DNA from: JBBPYR01 sp038199755
GTDB lineage: Bacteria; Chloroflexota; Ktedonobacteria; Ktedonobacterales; Ktedonobacteraceae
Length of the DNA: 11,030 bases
Assembly: GCA_038199755.1 (NCBI GenBank)
Contig: JBBPYR010000128.1
Coordinates: 1-11,030 of the forward strand
Reading direction: 5' to 3'
Positions 6,246 to 11,030 of the stretch are shown piece by piece. The translations under genes and the position numbers were made by a program. A model generated the notes under the pieces. That model worked only from the letters and a program-made list of their open reading frames with translations. It did no database searches and was not told where the DNA came from. Numbering within the stretch: the stretch's first letter is position 1; each line of letters opens with the position of its first letter.

Positions 6246-6697
6246 TGTCCATCCCATCCTAGCAACCGCTGGATCAAGGTTTGTGGCTTTTCCTCAATTT
6301 CGATGGGACCCAACTGCCCGTATAGGACTGGGGCAATCCCCCCATACAGCGCGATGAGTTGTTTCCGGAATTGATCTGACAGCACGCCATTAAAACTGAC
6401 AATCGTCTCTTCATATGGCGTACCCTGGACTTGTTGATTGATGGCACCCAGCTCTAAGACCCCTTGGGCATGGGCTTGTGCTATTTCTAGCATAATCACT
6501 TGTAACGCGCGAATTACCTGGATGCTCAAATCGGTTTCTTTTTCAATTTTCAGCCCGCGCTTTTCTGCCTCGTTGATGATCAGTTTCATGCCTCTGGTCA
6601 GGCGCGAGCCACTAAAACCGGACGGCCACGCCAGGCCATACGCCGATGTTGCTCTCTGGATGGCAAGTGTTTGGACTTCTTCTTTTGTCTTAGTCAT
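6242..6697 (-). CDS. Unknown 151-aa soluble protein
   Basis: The start at 6697 follows GGAGG with normal spacing, and the SD overlaps the stop of the membrane-protein gene just upstream, so the two are tightly coupled. The protein is mostly helical: an N-terminal basic helix, a long helix containing TDLSIQVIRALQVIMLEIAQ (about 56-75), a GTPYEETIVSFNG strand-turn section (about 92-104), and a C-terminal stretch ending LIQRLLGWDGQ. There are no Cys residues, Walker motifs or membrane segments. The next gene starts inside its stop codon. Its position suggests a component of the same assembly as the membrane protein. Family not recognised. Confidence 0.75.
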   Translation of the reverse strand: MTKTKEEVQTLAIQRATSAYGLAWPSGFSGSRLTRGMKLIINEAEKRGLKIEKETDLSIQVIRALQVIMLEIAQAHAQGVLELGAINQQVQGTPYEETIVSFNGVLSDQFRKQLIALYGGIAPVLYGQLGPIEIEEKPQTLIQRLLGWDGQ

Positions 6698-6700
6698 AGA

Positions 6701-7153
6701 TTACCTCCGTACAGTTCTGCGCACATTGTTAAGATAGCGAGCCGAGTGCTCAAATACAGCGCGTTCGGCGTCTGTCTGAATTTGTTGCAGGGGATCGGTG
6801 AAAAGAATGTGAATTAACCGCGCAACGACCAACAGCAGCATGACAATCAGCAGACCATAATGGTCAAGCGCAGCGTAGACCATCCACAGGATCGCCACCA
6901 GGAGCCCGCCACGAATGAGCAACGGTCCTTGAAGAATGAGCGAGGTTATCCAGGCAATCACAATCAAGATAAACCCAACGACAAGAAAGAACTTCCCGTT
7001 GTCAATCATATAGGTTAAGCCTGCAACTGCGCCGAGCAACCCGACAACGGTTAGCAGCGTCCCCAGTTTATTTGTCTCATCGTCTTCTGAGGAGAGGATC
7101 ATTAAAATCAACAGCAAAAGCCCGGCAATCCCAATGAGCGCAAGAGCGGCCAT
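6701..7153 (-). CDS. Polytopic membrane protein, 150 aa, about five transmembrane segments
   Basis: Hydrophobic stretches at about 2-20, 31-49, 54-75, 80-94 and 99-117 predict five membrane segments, joined by short loops (SEDDETNKLG, DNGK, DHYG). A basic amphipathic tail of about 30 residues ends NNVRRTVRR. GGGAGG precedes ATG 7153. Size, small loops and a charged tail are compatible with an integral subunit of a transfer channel, similar in general character to small VirB3/VirB2- or PrgI-like proteins, but I see no signature for any of these. It is coupled to the 151-aa gene, whose SD overlaps this gene's stop codon. Confidence 0.8.
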   Translation of the reverse strand: MAALALIGIAGLLLLILMILSSEDDETNKLGTLLTVVGLLGAVAGLTYMIDNGKFFLVVGFILIVIAWITSLILQGPLLIRGGLLVAILWMVYAALDHYGLLIVMLLLVVARLIHILFTDPLQQIQTDAERAVFEHSARYLNNVRRTVRR

Positions 7154-7172
7154 GTGTTTTCCTCCCTATGGT

Positions 7173-7472
7173 TTAGCGCCGCACCAACAGCCGATACAAT
7201 CGGTTATGGGTAACGGCAACAATATCTAAGAGTTCTCGCTGGTATGCGTCGCACTGGCGAGCGAGTGCTTGTTCTTTGGTGGATGTCATCTGACCAGCAC
7301 GGCGGGCAGCATCAATTTCCTGTTGAGCGATTGCGAGGGTCAGTGCGAACACGCTCCCCACGGTCTGTTGTAGCTGTGCCCCCTGTCTGATGGCGAGTAC
7401 GGCGCGATTGCTGGTCTGATCGCGCTGCCGCTCCAAGGTGTTCAGTGCGTTCCCTCGCATCACTGCTCCCAT
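7173..7472 (-). CDS. Small helical protein, 99 aa, unknown
   Basis: ATG 7472 (MGAVMRGNALNTLERQRDQT) is preferred over the in-frame ATG at 7520 because AAAGGA lies 8 bases upstream. The sequence is a nearly continuous amphipathic helix rich in Q, A and R (AIRQGAQLQQTVGSVFALTL in the middle, then AIAQQEIDAARRAGQ and QREL), ending RLYRLLVRR, consistent with a coiled-coil or membrane-surface protein. Its first 161 bases overlap the end of the upstream frame. It lies 19 bp before the membrane-protein gene. No family recognised. Confidence 0.65.
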   Translation of the reverse strand: MGAVMRGNALNTLERQRDQTSNRAVLAIRQGAQLQQTVGSVFALTLAIAQQEIDAARRAGQMTSTKEQALARQCDAYQRELLDIVAVTHNRLYRLLVRR

Positions 7473-7824
7473 AATCCGTGTCCTTTCTCTCTGGTGTAAT
7501 GATGGTATAGTTGGCGTCAATCACAATCACGTCTTTGTCATCGGGTAAAGGCAATGCTTCGGTCTCATCTGACTCAAGCATCACCAATTTTTCAATAAGC
7601 CAGTGGCGTGCGCTGGTAAGGGCGCTTTGAAGTAGGGCAGGCTGCTCGCTGCGCTTTCGTCTTTTGCGCTTGGGTAGCTCTGCTTCCAGATCGTTGATGA
7701 CCGCCCAGTGGCGTGCCAAAAGGCGCTGTTGCCTCGCTTGCTCTTGCTGTTCTGCCAGACGAAGCAGTGCTTGATTAAATGCTTCAATTTGTTGTCGTGG
7801 GTCAAACTCAGAAGGGTTCGACAT
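7312..7824 (-). CDS. Basic and coiled-coil protein, up to 170 aa, end of gene uncertain
   Basis: The start at 7824 follows GAGGAG at normal spacing. Residues 1-117 look genuine: a Q/E/R-rich coiled coil (11-50), a lysine/arginine cluster PKRKRRKRSE (51-60), a helix (61-84), an acidic segment (84-98) and DVIVIDANYTIITP (98-111). From about residue 118 to the stop the translation becomes a low-complexity R/T/G/D string, and the same DNA encodes the start of the next gene in another frame. The tail is either an unconstrained extension after loss of an earlier stop, a true dual-coding overlap, or the mark of a frameshift. No family recognised; the basic cluster could bind nucleic acid. Confidence 0.65.
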   Translation of the reverse strand: MSNPSEFDPRQQIEAFNQALLRLAEQQEQARQQRLLARHWAVINDLEAELPKRKRRKRSEQPALLQSALTSARHWLIEKLVMLESDETEALPLPDDKDVIVIDANYTIITPERKDTDYGSSDARERTEHLGAAARSDQQSRRTRHQTGGTATTDRGERVRTDPRNRSTGN

Positions 7825-7858
7825 GTGTTTCTCCTCGATGCTTCCGTGACTTTGCGTC

Positions 7859-8440
7859 TTACACCCACTCGGCAATGGCGACGAACCACGGACCGAACTG
7901 GACACATAACAAGGGATCGGGCAGTGGGGTTCTCTGCTTCTCGAGCCGAGCCACCCAGAGTTTCTGGGTCGGTACCTGCGCTTGATCGAGCACATCGAGC
8001 GCCACCATGGCATGTGGTGGAATCCAGTCCGGATAGCCGTTAAGGAGCATGTAGTGCCACTCACATGCCTGGAGACCCCGCCGAAACGGGGGACTGTAAA
8101 ATTGGGCTGTGTGCACATTCATGTTCCCTGTATGCTGATATAGATTTCCCACATACCCCGTGTGCCGAGTAATGAGGGCGCTGCTGTACTCGGCGACATC
8201 CTTGCATACCAAGGTAATTAATTGTTTTTTGTACAGTTCGGCTTGCGTGGTTGCCCCATGCCGGAGCGCAACTCGAAAGGCATGCTGGTAGGCCATAGCT
8301 TGTGCTTGATTTTGCACATAATTCCACGGATACCGCTGCTCCACAAAGTCTGAAATTTGGTTGTCTTGCGTTGTTTCTCCTGAATAGAAGATCGATAGAT
8401 CTTGCTTGGTGATACACACAAGCGTTTTCCCATCATTCAT
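7859..8440 (-). CDS. Unknown 193-aa soluble protein
   Basis: AAAGGAG lies 7 bases before ATG 8440. The protein has a mixed alpha/beta make-up with many aromatics: VCITKQDLSIFY near the N-terminus, FVEQRYPWNYVQNQAQAMAY (32-51), a central helical portion, then TGYVGNLYQHTGNMNVHTAQ (about 94-113), PPFRRGLQACEWHYML, and a C-terminal FGPWFVAIAEWV. There is no signal peptide, membrane segment or nucleotide-binding motif. It lies 34 bp upstream of the basic coiled-coil gene, in the same direction. It does not match a family I know; it is probably a structural or accessory part of the same operon. Confidence 0.75.
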   Translation of the reverse strand: MNDGKTLVCITKQDLSIFYSGETTQDNQISDFVEQRYPWNYVQNQAQAMAYQHAFRVALRHGATTQAELYKKQLITLVCKDVAEYSSALITRHTGYVGNLYQHTGNMNVHTAQFYSPPFRRGLQACEWHYMLLNGYPDWIPPHAMVALDVLDQAQVPTQKLWVARLEKQRTPLPDPLLCVQFGPWFVAIAEWV

Positions 8441-8470
8441 TGGGCTACTCCTTTCTTCTTTCTTCTCTGG

Positions 8471-8734
8471 TCACTCGTTTAATAACGGCGCCTGCTGCCA
8501 AGCGTCGGCAGAATTGCAACCACAAACATTATCCGCAAAGATGGCGCACGATGCGTCTTCGGGCGTTTCGTATTCAACTTCCCATCCGTACGCCCGGCAC
8601 ACGGCTTCGAGCATGCGTAAAAACATCCGCCATTCCATCATCAGGTTGAGCGCTTGTTGCTGATTTGTGGCAGCGGGCATGAAGCGATCTTCGTCACGTA
8701 TGGCTTGCGGGGGAAGATTGAGAGAACTGTCCAT
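8471..8734 (-). CDS. Unknown 87-aa protein, first gene of the transfer-type set
   Basis: ATG 8734 (MDSSLNLPPQAIRDEDRF) is preferred over the upstream in-frame ATG at 8794, which would place the start inside the terminator of the RNA leader. A GGAAAGG lies a little far upstream (about 12 bases), so initiation may be modest. Residues 25-55 form a helix (NQQQALNLMMEWRMFLRMLEAV). The C-terminal part has a Cys cluster (CAIFADNVCGCNSADAW) that could bind a metal or form disulfides. It follows the riboswitch-like element at 8768-8905 by 33 bp and precedes the 193-aa gene by 30 bp. Function unknown. Confidence 0.65.
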   Translation of the reverse strand: MDSSLNLPPQAIRDEDRFMPAATNQQQALNLMMEWRMFLRMLEAVCRAYGWEVEYETPEDASCAIFADNVCGCNSADAWQQAPLLNE

Positions 8735-8767
8735 CTTGGTTTCGACCTTTCCGGGGGATTGCGCAAA

Positions 8768-8905
8768 TAAAAAAGTAGCCAGGCCCGAGAACAAAGCGGG
8801 ACCTGGCTGTTTTCTGAGAAACGACAGCTTTGTGATAAGATCGTCTTACCACCGTCTTGCGGGTACCGCGACCAACGACTCCCCGCAAGTGGACCCTAGA
8901 TGAGG
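8768..8905 (-). ncRNA. Riboswitch-like attenuator leader, copy A
   Basis: Read on the minus strand, the element starts with CCTCATCTAGGGTCCA. A helix CTTGCGGG/CCCGCAAG (8856-8863/8882-8889) and a helix 8832-8840/8844-8852 (8 of 9 pairs) follow. Next comes an antiterminator-like hairpin: ACAGC/GCTGT (8824-8828/8806-8810) extended by GAAA/TTTC (8818-8821/8811-8814). Last is an intrinsic terminator: AGCCAGG/CCTGGCT (8777-8783/8802-8808) with inner CCCG/CGGG, then a T6 run (8769-8774). The antiterminator and the terminator share bases 8806-8808, so they should exclude each other. It lies 33 bp before the 87-aa gene. A second, divergent copy with the same plan lies at 10891-11030. The trigger is unknown. 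Confidence 0.7.
8769..8808 (-). terminator. Intrinsic terminator of leader A
   Basis: A GC-rich stem (8777-8787 with 8797-8808, one bulged base) is followed on the minus strand by TAC and six T. The loop (CTTTGTTCT on the minus strand) resembles that of the copy B terminator. Confidence 0.8.
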
Positions 8906-8919
8906 GCATTCGTCTTTGT

Positions 8920-9048
8920 TCAAGCAACAGTGATGAATGTCCTTTTTTTTAATGCTATGCTTATCTCCTTTCGTTTTTTGGTAATGCTTCCGAATAAAAA
9001 ACAAGTTGTCGCTGCTCTATTGTACTTCTTCACCTTGCCGCTTGTCAT
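8920..9048 (-). CDS. Possible 42-aa basic ORF upstream of leader A
   Basis: ATG 9048 has GGAGG 9 bases upstream, a good SD. The peptide is lysine-rich (MTSGKVKKYNRAATT at the start, SIALKKRTFITVA at the end). It overlaps the end of the 36-aa ORF in another frame by 32 bp and ends 14 bp before the conserved 5' end of leader A on the minus strand. It could be a leader peptide for that element, a small regulator, or chance. No homology recognised. Confidence 0.35.
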   Translation of the reverse strand: MTSGKVKKYNRAATTCFLFGSITKKRKEISIALKKRTFITVA

Positions 9049-9127
9049 GGCTATTTTCCTCCATCTTTGACATGGCGCTGGCTAAAGTGTAAGTGACAAC
9101 ACGATTCCCTACTACTTGCCTCTTCAT
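9017..9127 (-). CDS. Possible 36-aa ORF coupled to the LuxR-type gene
   Basis: ATG 9127 lies 2 bases after the TGA of the LuxR-type gene, with AGGAAG-type SD sequence inside the end of that gene, an arrangement typical of translational coupling. The peptide begins MKRQVVGNRVVTYTLASAMS and ends in a charged stretch (KRQGEEVQ). Composition is protein-like. No family recognised; it is too short for confidence. Confidence 0.45.
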   Translation of the reverse strand: MKRQVVGNRVVTYTLASAMSKMEENSHDKRQGEEVQ

Positions 9128-9129
9128 CG

Positions 9130-9348
9130 TCAGCTCGCTTCCTGCCCTGCATAAATGAGCACACCGGCCTTGAGGACAGCTTCAAGGCGAGATCTTGCCC
9201 CTAGTTTTGAATAGATGCTACTCAAATGATGTTCCACTGTGATCACGCTGATGATCAAGCGCTCGGCAATTTCCTGGTTGGTGAAGCCTTGACCGACAAG
9301 ATACAACACGTCCCATTCTCGTTTCGTAAGAGACTCAAAGTCCGGCAT
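9130..9348 (-). CDS. Single-domain LuxR/GerE-type DNA-binding protein, 72 aa
   Basis: The protein is essentially a GerE helix-turn-helix alone: LTKREWDVLYLVGQGFTNQE (7-26), then EIAERLIISVITVEHHLSSI (26-45) with the recognition helix around VITVEHHLSSIYSKLG, and RSRLEAV (52-58). The start at 9348 is set by AAGGAGGAGG just upstream; a longer in-frame extension to 9543 overlaps the next gene upstream and lacks such a signal. There is no receiver or ligand-binding domain, so it resembles small stand-alone GerE regulators. It is third in a minus-strand series after the radical SAM and 131-aa genes. It probably regulates transcription within this element; targets are unknown. Confidence 0.85.
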   Translation of the reverse strand: MPDFESLTKREWDVLYLVGQGFTNQEIAERLIISVITVEHHLSSIYSKLGARSRLEAVLKAGVLIYAGQEAS

Positions 9349-9387
9349 GTCCTCCTCCTTCTTTTGTGCGAACAGAGTTTCCTTTGC

Positions 9388-9444
9388 CTGCCGGTCGTTG
9401 TGTTTTCCTCTGGGAAGCTGATGGGTAGACAACGACCGCGGCAG
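9388..9444. repeat. 14-bp interrupted hairpin between the 131-aa and LuxR-type genes
   Basis: CTGCC plus GGTCGTTGT (9388-9401) pairs with ACAACGACC plus GGCAG (9429-9437, 9440-9444), with a two-base bulge. The 27-base loop contains a further TTCC/GGAA mini-stem. No T run follows, so this is more likely an intercistronic mRNA structure or a protein-binding site than a terminator. Confidence 0.6.
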
Positions 9445-9448
9445 ACGA

Positions 9449-9844
9449 TCAAGGGCTAACTCGCGTTGGGAAAGGCATAGACAGATGGGTGTGCTTGAGC
9501 CGCCACACCGGTTGTGCCAATATAAAAATGGCTTCCTGTTCAAAAACCTGGGCCATTTCTGCGCCCAGCGCGATCACCCGGGCCTCCTGTTGGCGACCAA
9601 GTGTCGTCACCAGCTGAAATGGGACGATGAGATCTCGACAGATAGGCCGACGCGGTGGGGGAACCCAGAGGCCTGTACCCGCATGATGGCGCGTAAGACC
9701 CGGATCGAGCTTCAGCAGTTCCTGCTCAGCCCAGCGCATGCGCCGGAATGGTTGAAGACCCCCACCATTTTGTGTCAGCACCACGAAGAGCGTGTAGAGC
9801 ATTTGCGCTGTCCCATGTAAGAATTCTTGTCCATTGAATGGCAT
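9449..9844 (-). CDS. Unknown 131-aa protein
   Basis: AAGGAG lies 9 bases before ATG 9844. The sequence starts MPFNGQEFLHGTAQMLYTLF (helical, hydrophobic face), then a basic middle (RRMRWAEQ), PPPRRPICRDLIVPFQLVTT (about 63-82), RQQEARVIALGAEMAQVFEQ (about 85-104), and ends MPFPTRVSP. No catalytic motif, signal peptide or clear membrane segment is present. It lies between the radical SAM and LuxR-type genes on the same strand, and a GC-rich palindrome sits just upstream of its SD. No family recognised. Confidence 0.65.
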   Translation of the reverse strand: MPFNGQEFLHGTAQMLYTLFVVLTQNGGGLQPFRRMRWAEQELLKLDPGLTRHHAGTGLWVPPPRRPICRDLIVPFQLVTTLGRQQEARVIALGAEMAQVFEQEAIFILAQPVWRLKHTHLSMPFPTRVSP

Positions 9845-9861
9845 CGGTATTTCTCCTTCTT

Positions 9862-9954
9862 TGAGGCGTTATGCCTCAGACTAAGGGGAAGCTACGCTGG
9901 TGGCGATAGCTCCCCATCCTTCCCTGCTTGCGTCGAGTGTGTAGAGCCACTCGA
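9862..9954. repeat. Three hairpins between the radical SAM and 131-aa genes
   Basis: TGAGGC/GCCTCA (9862-9867/9873-9878) lies 2-3 bases before the SD of the 131-aa gene on the minus strand. GGGG-GCTA/TAGC-CCCC (9885-9894/9907-9915, one bulge) and TCGAGTG/CACTCGA (9933-9939/9948-9954) follow. None has a good T run. The first could be an operator or could affect access to the SD. Confidence 0.5.
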
Positions 9955-9977
9955 TCTAGCCTCATCAATCAACAAAT

Positions 9978-10847
9978 TTAGGCCCGAGTATTAGTGACAG
10001 GCTTGGCCAGTGCGGTAAAGCCCGTCTGGGACCATCCCGCGTGGTCACCGATCTGGTCGTGCAACCACTGATACAAGGCACTGGCCGCCTGTTCATTGTG
10101 CCAGTCATCCCAGCCCAAATCACGATAGAGCGCGGGAATCGCCGTTTTGGTGGTGCGTTTGCCCCCGGAACCATCCCCGCTGGTGTAGCTGTCCACGATC
10201 ACGCGCTGACTGTGGCTGAGGAGCAGATGGCCGAACGTCTCCACGCTGGAGTAGGGCAGACAAGGGCTAACCGTGATCTGAACATTAAGGGGCATATCGA
10301 GCGCTGCGCGTAACGCCACCAGTCGTTGGGCAATGGATGGGCAGCGCGGCGTGATGGCTTGGCGCACCGCTTCCAGATCCGTCTCCACGGTGAAATTCAG
10401 CCAACACCGTGGTCCCAGTTGACGAAGGAGCGCATAGTCCTCTTGCACGAAGGGCGAGCGGGTTTGCACGTTGAGCAGCCCCGGTGGATACTTGACTAGG
10501 ACCTCCAAACACGCCCGCGTCAACCGCCACTGGCGTTCGAGCCCTTGATAGGGGTCAGTTGCGGACGACATAAAGATGGACACTTGGTCCAACTCGCCTT
10601 TCTTGGCAAACCGGACTAACTCATGTTCCAAATGATTCGCAATATCTGTGCGGGGATGAGCATAGTCACCCCAAGGCAGATGCGGTTGATGGAACCGATG
10701 CACGGGACTCCCCTGGACATAGCAGTAGGCGCAGGCGAAGCGGCAGCCCACGTACGGGTTGAGCGTATGGGTGAAGCCAGTCAGAAACCCACCGGTAGGG
10801 GTCAATGCACTGCTGGCGGTGCGGGGGGTCAGATCTATCTCTTGCAT
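9978..10847 (-). CDS. Radical SAM protein, SPL-like (SplB/Rv2578c-type), 289 aa
   Basis: The radical SAM 4Fe-4S motif is C35-RFA-C39-AY-C42 (CxxxCxxC), in the context NPYVGCRFACAYCYVQGSP that marks the SPL-like COG1533 group. Downstream are IFMSSATDPYQGLER (about 91-105), LEVLVKYPPGLLNVQTRSP (about 113-131), LNFTVETDLEAVRQAITPRC (about 149-168) and a C-terminal YTSGDGSGG segment, all in the usual order, so it looks full length. TAGGAGGTAAC precedes ATG 10847. Proteins of this group are SAM-dependent radical enzymes of largely unknown substrate, distinct from true spore photoproduct lyase. It follows leader B and opens the minus-strand block with the 131-aa and LuxR-type genes. Confidence 0.9.
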   Translation of the reverse strand: MQEIDLTPRTASSALTPTGGFLTGFTHTLNPYVGCRFACAYCYVQGSPVHRFHQPHLPWGDYAHPRTDIANHLEHELVRFAKKGELDQVSIFMSSATDPYQGLERQWRLTRACLEVLVKYPPGLLNVQTRSPFVQEDYALLRQLGPRCWLNFTVETDLEAVRQAITPRCPSIAQRLVALRAALDMPLNVQITVSPCLPYSSVETFGHLLLSHSQRVIVDSYTSGDGSGGKRTTKTAIPALYRDLGWDDWHNEQAASALYQWLHDQIGDHAGWSQTGFTALAKPVTNTRA

Positions 10848-10887
10848 GAATGTTACCTCCTATGTACTATTTTCTGGAGACCTTCCA

Positions 10888-10941
10888 AAGAAAAACCAGC
10901 TGGGCTGCCCAGAGAGAGACAAACGGGTGCCCAGCTGGTTT
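10888..10941 (-). terminator. Intrinsic terminator of leader B
   Basis: A 13-bp perfect stem (10893-10905 with 10929-10941) is followed on the minus strand by TTTTTCTTT. The loop carries CCCGTTTGTCTCT on the minus strand, resembling the CCCGCTTTGTTCT of copy A. Confidence 0.8.
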
Positions 10942-11030
10942 CAACGAAACGCAGCTGCGTGGTAGAATGGATCTACTACCATTTGCGGGTCTTGCCTCGT
11001 AAACATGCCCGTAAATGGACCCTATTGAGG
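10891..11030 (-). ncRNA. Riboswitch-like attenuator leader, copy B (may continue past the window)
   Basis: On the minus strand the element starts at the window edge with CCTCAATAGGGTCCA. An 11-position helix pairs 11008-11018 with 10979-10989 (one G-T read on the plus strand, A-C on the minus). A competing TGGTAG/CTACCA stem is at 10960-10965/10976-10981. An antiterminator-like hairpin has CAGCTG/CAGCTG (10952-10957/10932-10937) extended by GAAAC/GTTTC (10946-10950/10938-10942). The terminator is AAACCAGCTGGGC with its complement (10893-10905/10929-10941), followed by T5 then CTTT. The antiterminator takes up one terminator arm, so the two exclude each other. It lies about 45 bp before the radical SAM gene. 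Confidence 0.7.

Noticed and set aside
8860..8875. T-box-like string GGTACCGCG on the plus strand
   Set aside because: Absent from copy B, and the terminators show the RNA is read from the minus strand.
8933..9070. 45-codon hydrophobic plus-strand ORF
   Set aside because: No SD. The opposite strand carries ORFs with SDs; the hydrophobicity comes from complementing lysine-rich codons.
1..11030. tRNA, rRNA, CRISPR array or transposase gene
   Set aside because: No regularly spaced repeats with spacers, no tRNA-like cloverleaf with conserved arms, no rRNA motifs and no DDE or HUH transposase motifs seen.

Overview
The window looks like part of a plasmid or an integrated conjugative element from a Gram-positive-type, moderately GC-rich bacterium. 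A soil Chloroflexota of the Ktedonobacteria type is my best guess. It rests on a replication-relaxation protein next to a soluble VirD4/TraG-like ATPase, very strong Shine-Dalgarno (SD) sites (AAGGAGGTGAT), a DUF2958 accessory gene and a lone GerE/LuxR domain. No 16S rRNA or other phylogenetic marker is present, so the assignment is tentative.

Layout. (1) About 1-1426 is mostly non-coding. It has a possible 47-codon ORF, five CCTGTTT direct repeats, a GC-rich stretch full of hairpins, a 154-bp cloverleaf-like inverted-repeat element, and a TTATGCACA DnaA-box match just before the first clear gene. A replication or transfer origin is possible but unproven. (2) 1427-2431, plus strand: three small accessory genes (60-aa unknown, DUF2958, zinc-ribbon protein), each with a near-perfect SD, closed by a strong terminator. 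(3) 2449-8734, minus strand: a long set of transfer-type genes read right to left. It starts with an 87-aa and a 193-aa unknown, then a basic protein, a 99-aa helical protein, a five-segment membrane protein, a 151-aa unknown and a proline-run protein. After a hairpin-rich gap come a small membrane-associated protein, the HerA/VirD4-like ATPase and the replication-relaxation protein. (4) 8920-10847, minus strand: a radical SAM gene of the SPL-like type, a 131-aa unknown, a 72-aa LuxR-type DNA-binding protein and one or two tiny ORFs.

The most notable observation is a pair of related RNA leaders on the minus strand. One (8768-8905) lies just before the 87-aa gene that heads the transfer set. 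The other (10891-11030) lies just before the radical SAM gene. They share a conserved 5' block (CCTCA-n2-TAGGGTCCA), the same order of helices, a hairpin built like an antiterminator, and an intrinsic terminator with a similar loop, while much of the rest differs. This is what a riboswitch-like or antisense-controlled attenuator family would look like. I do not recognise it as a known class.

Working model (inference): the ATPase and the replication-relaxation protein are the DNA-processing core of a mobility module, the small membrane and helical proteins are partners of that machine, and transcription of both minus-strand blocks is gated by the same type of RNA switch.
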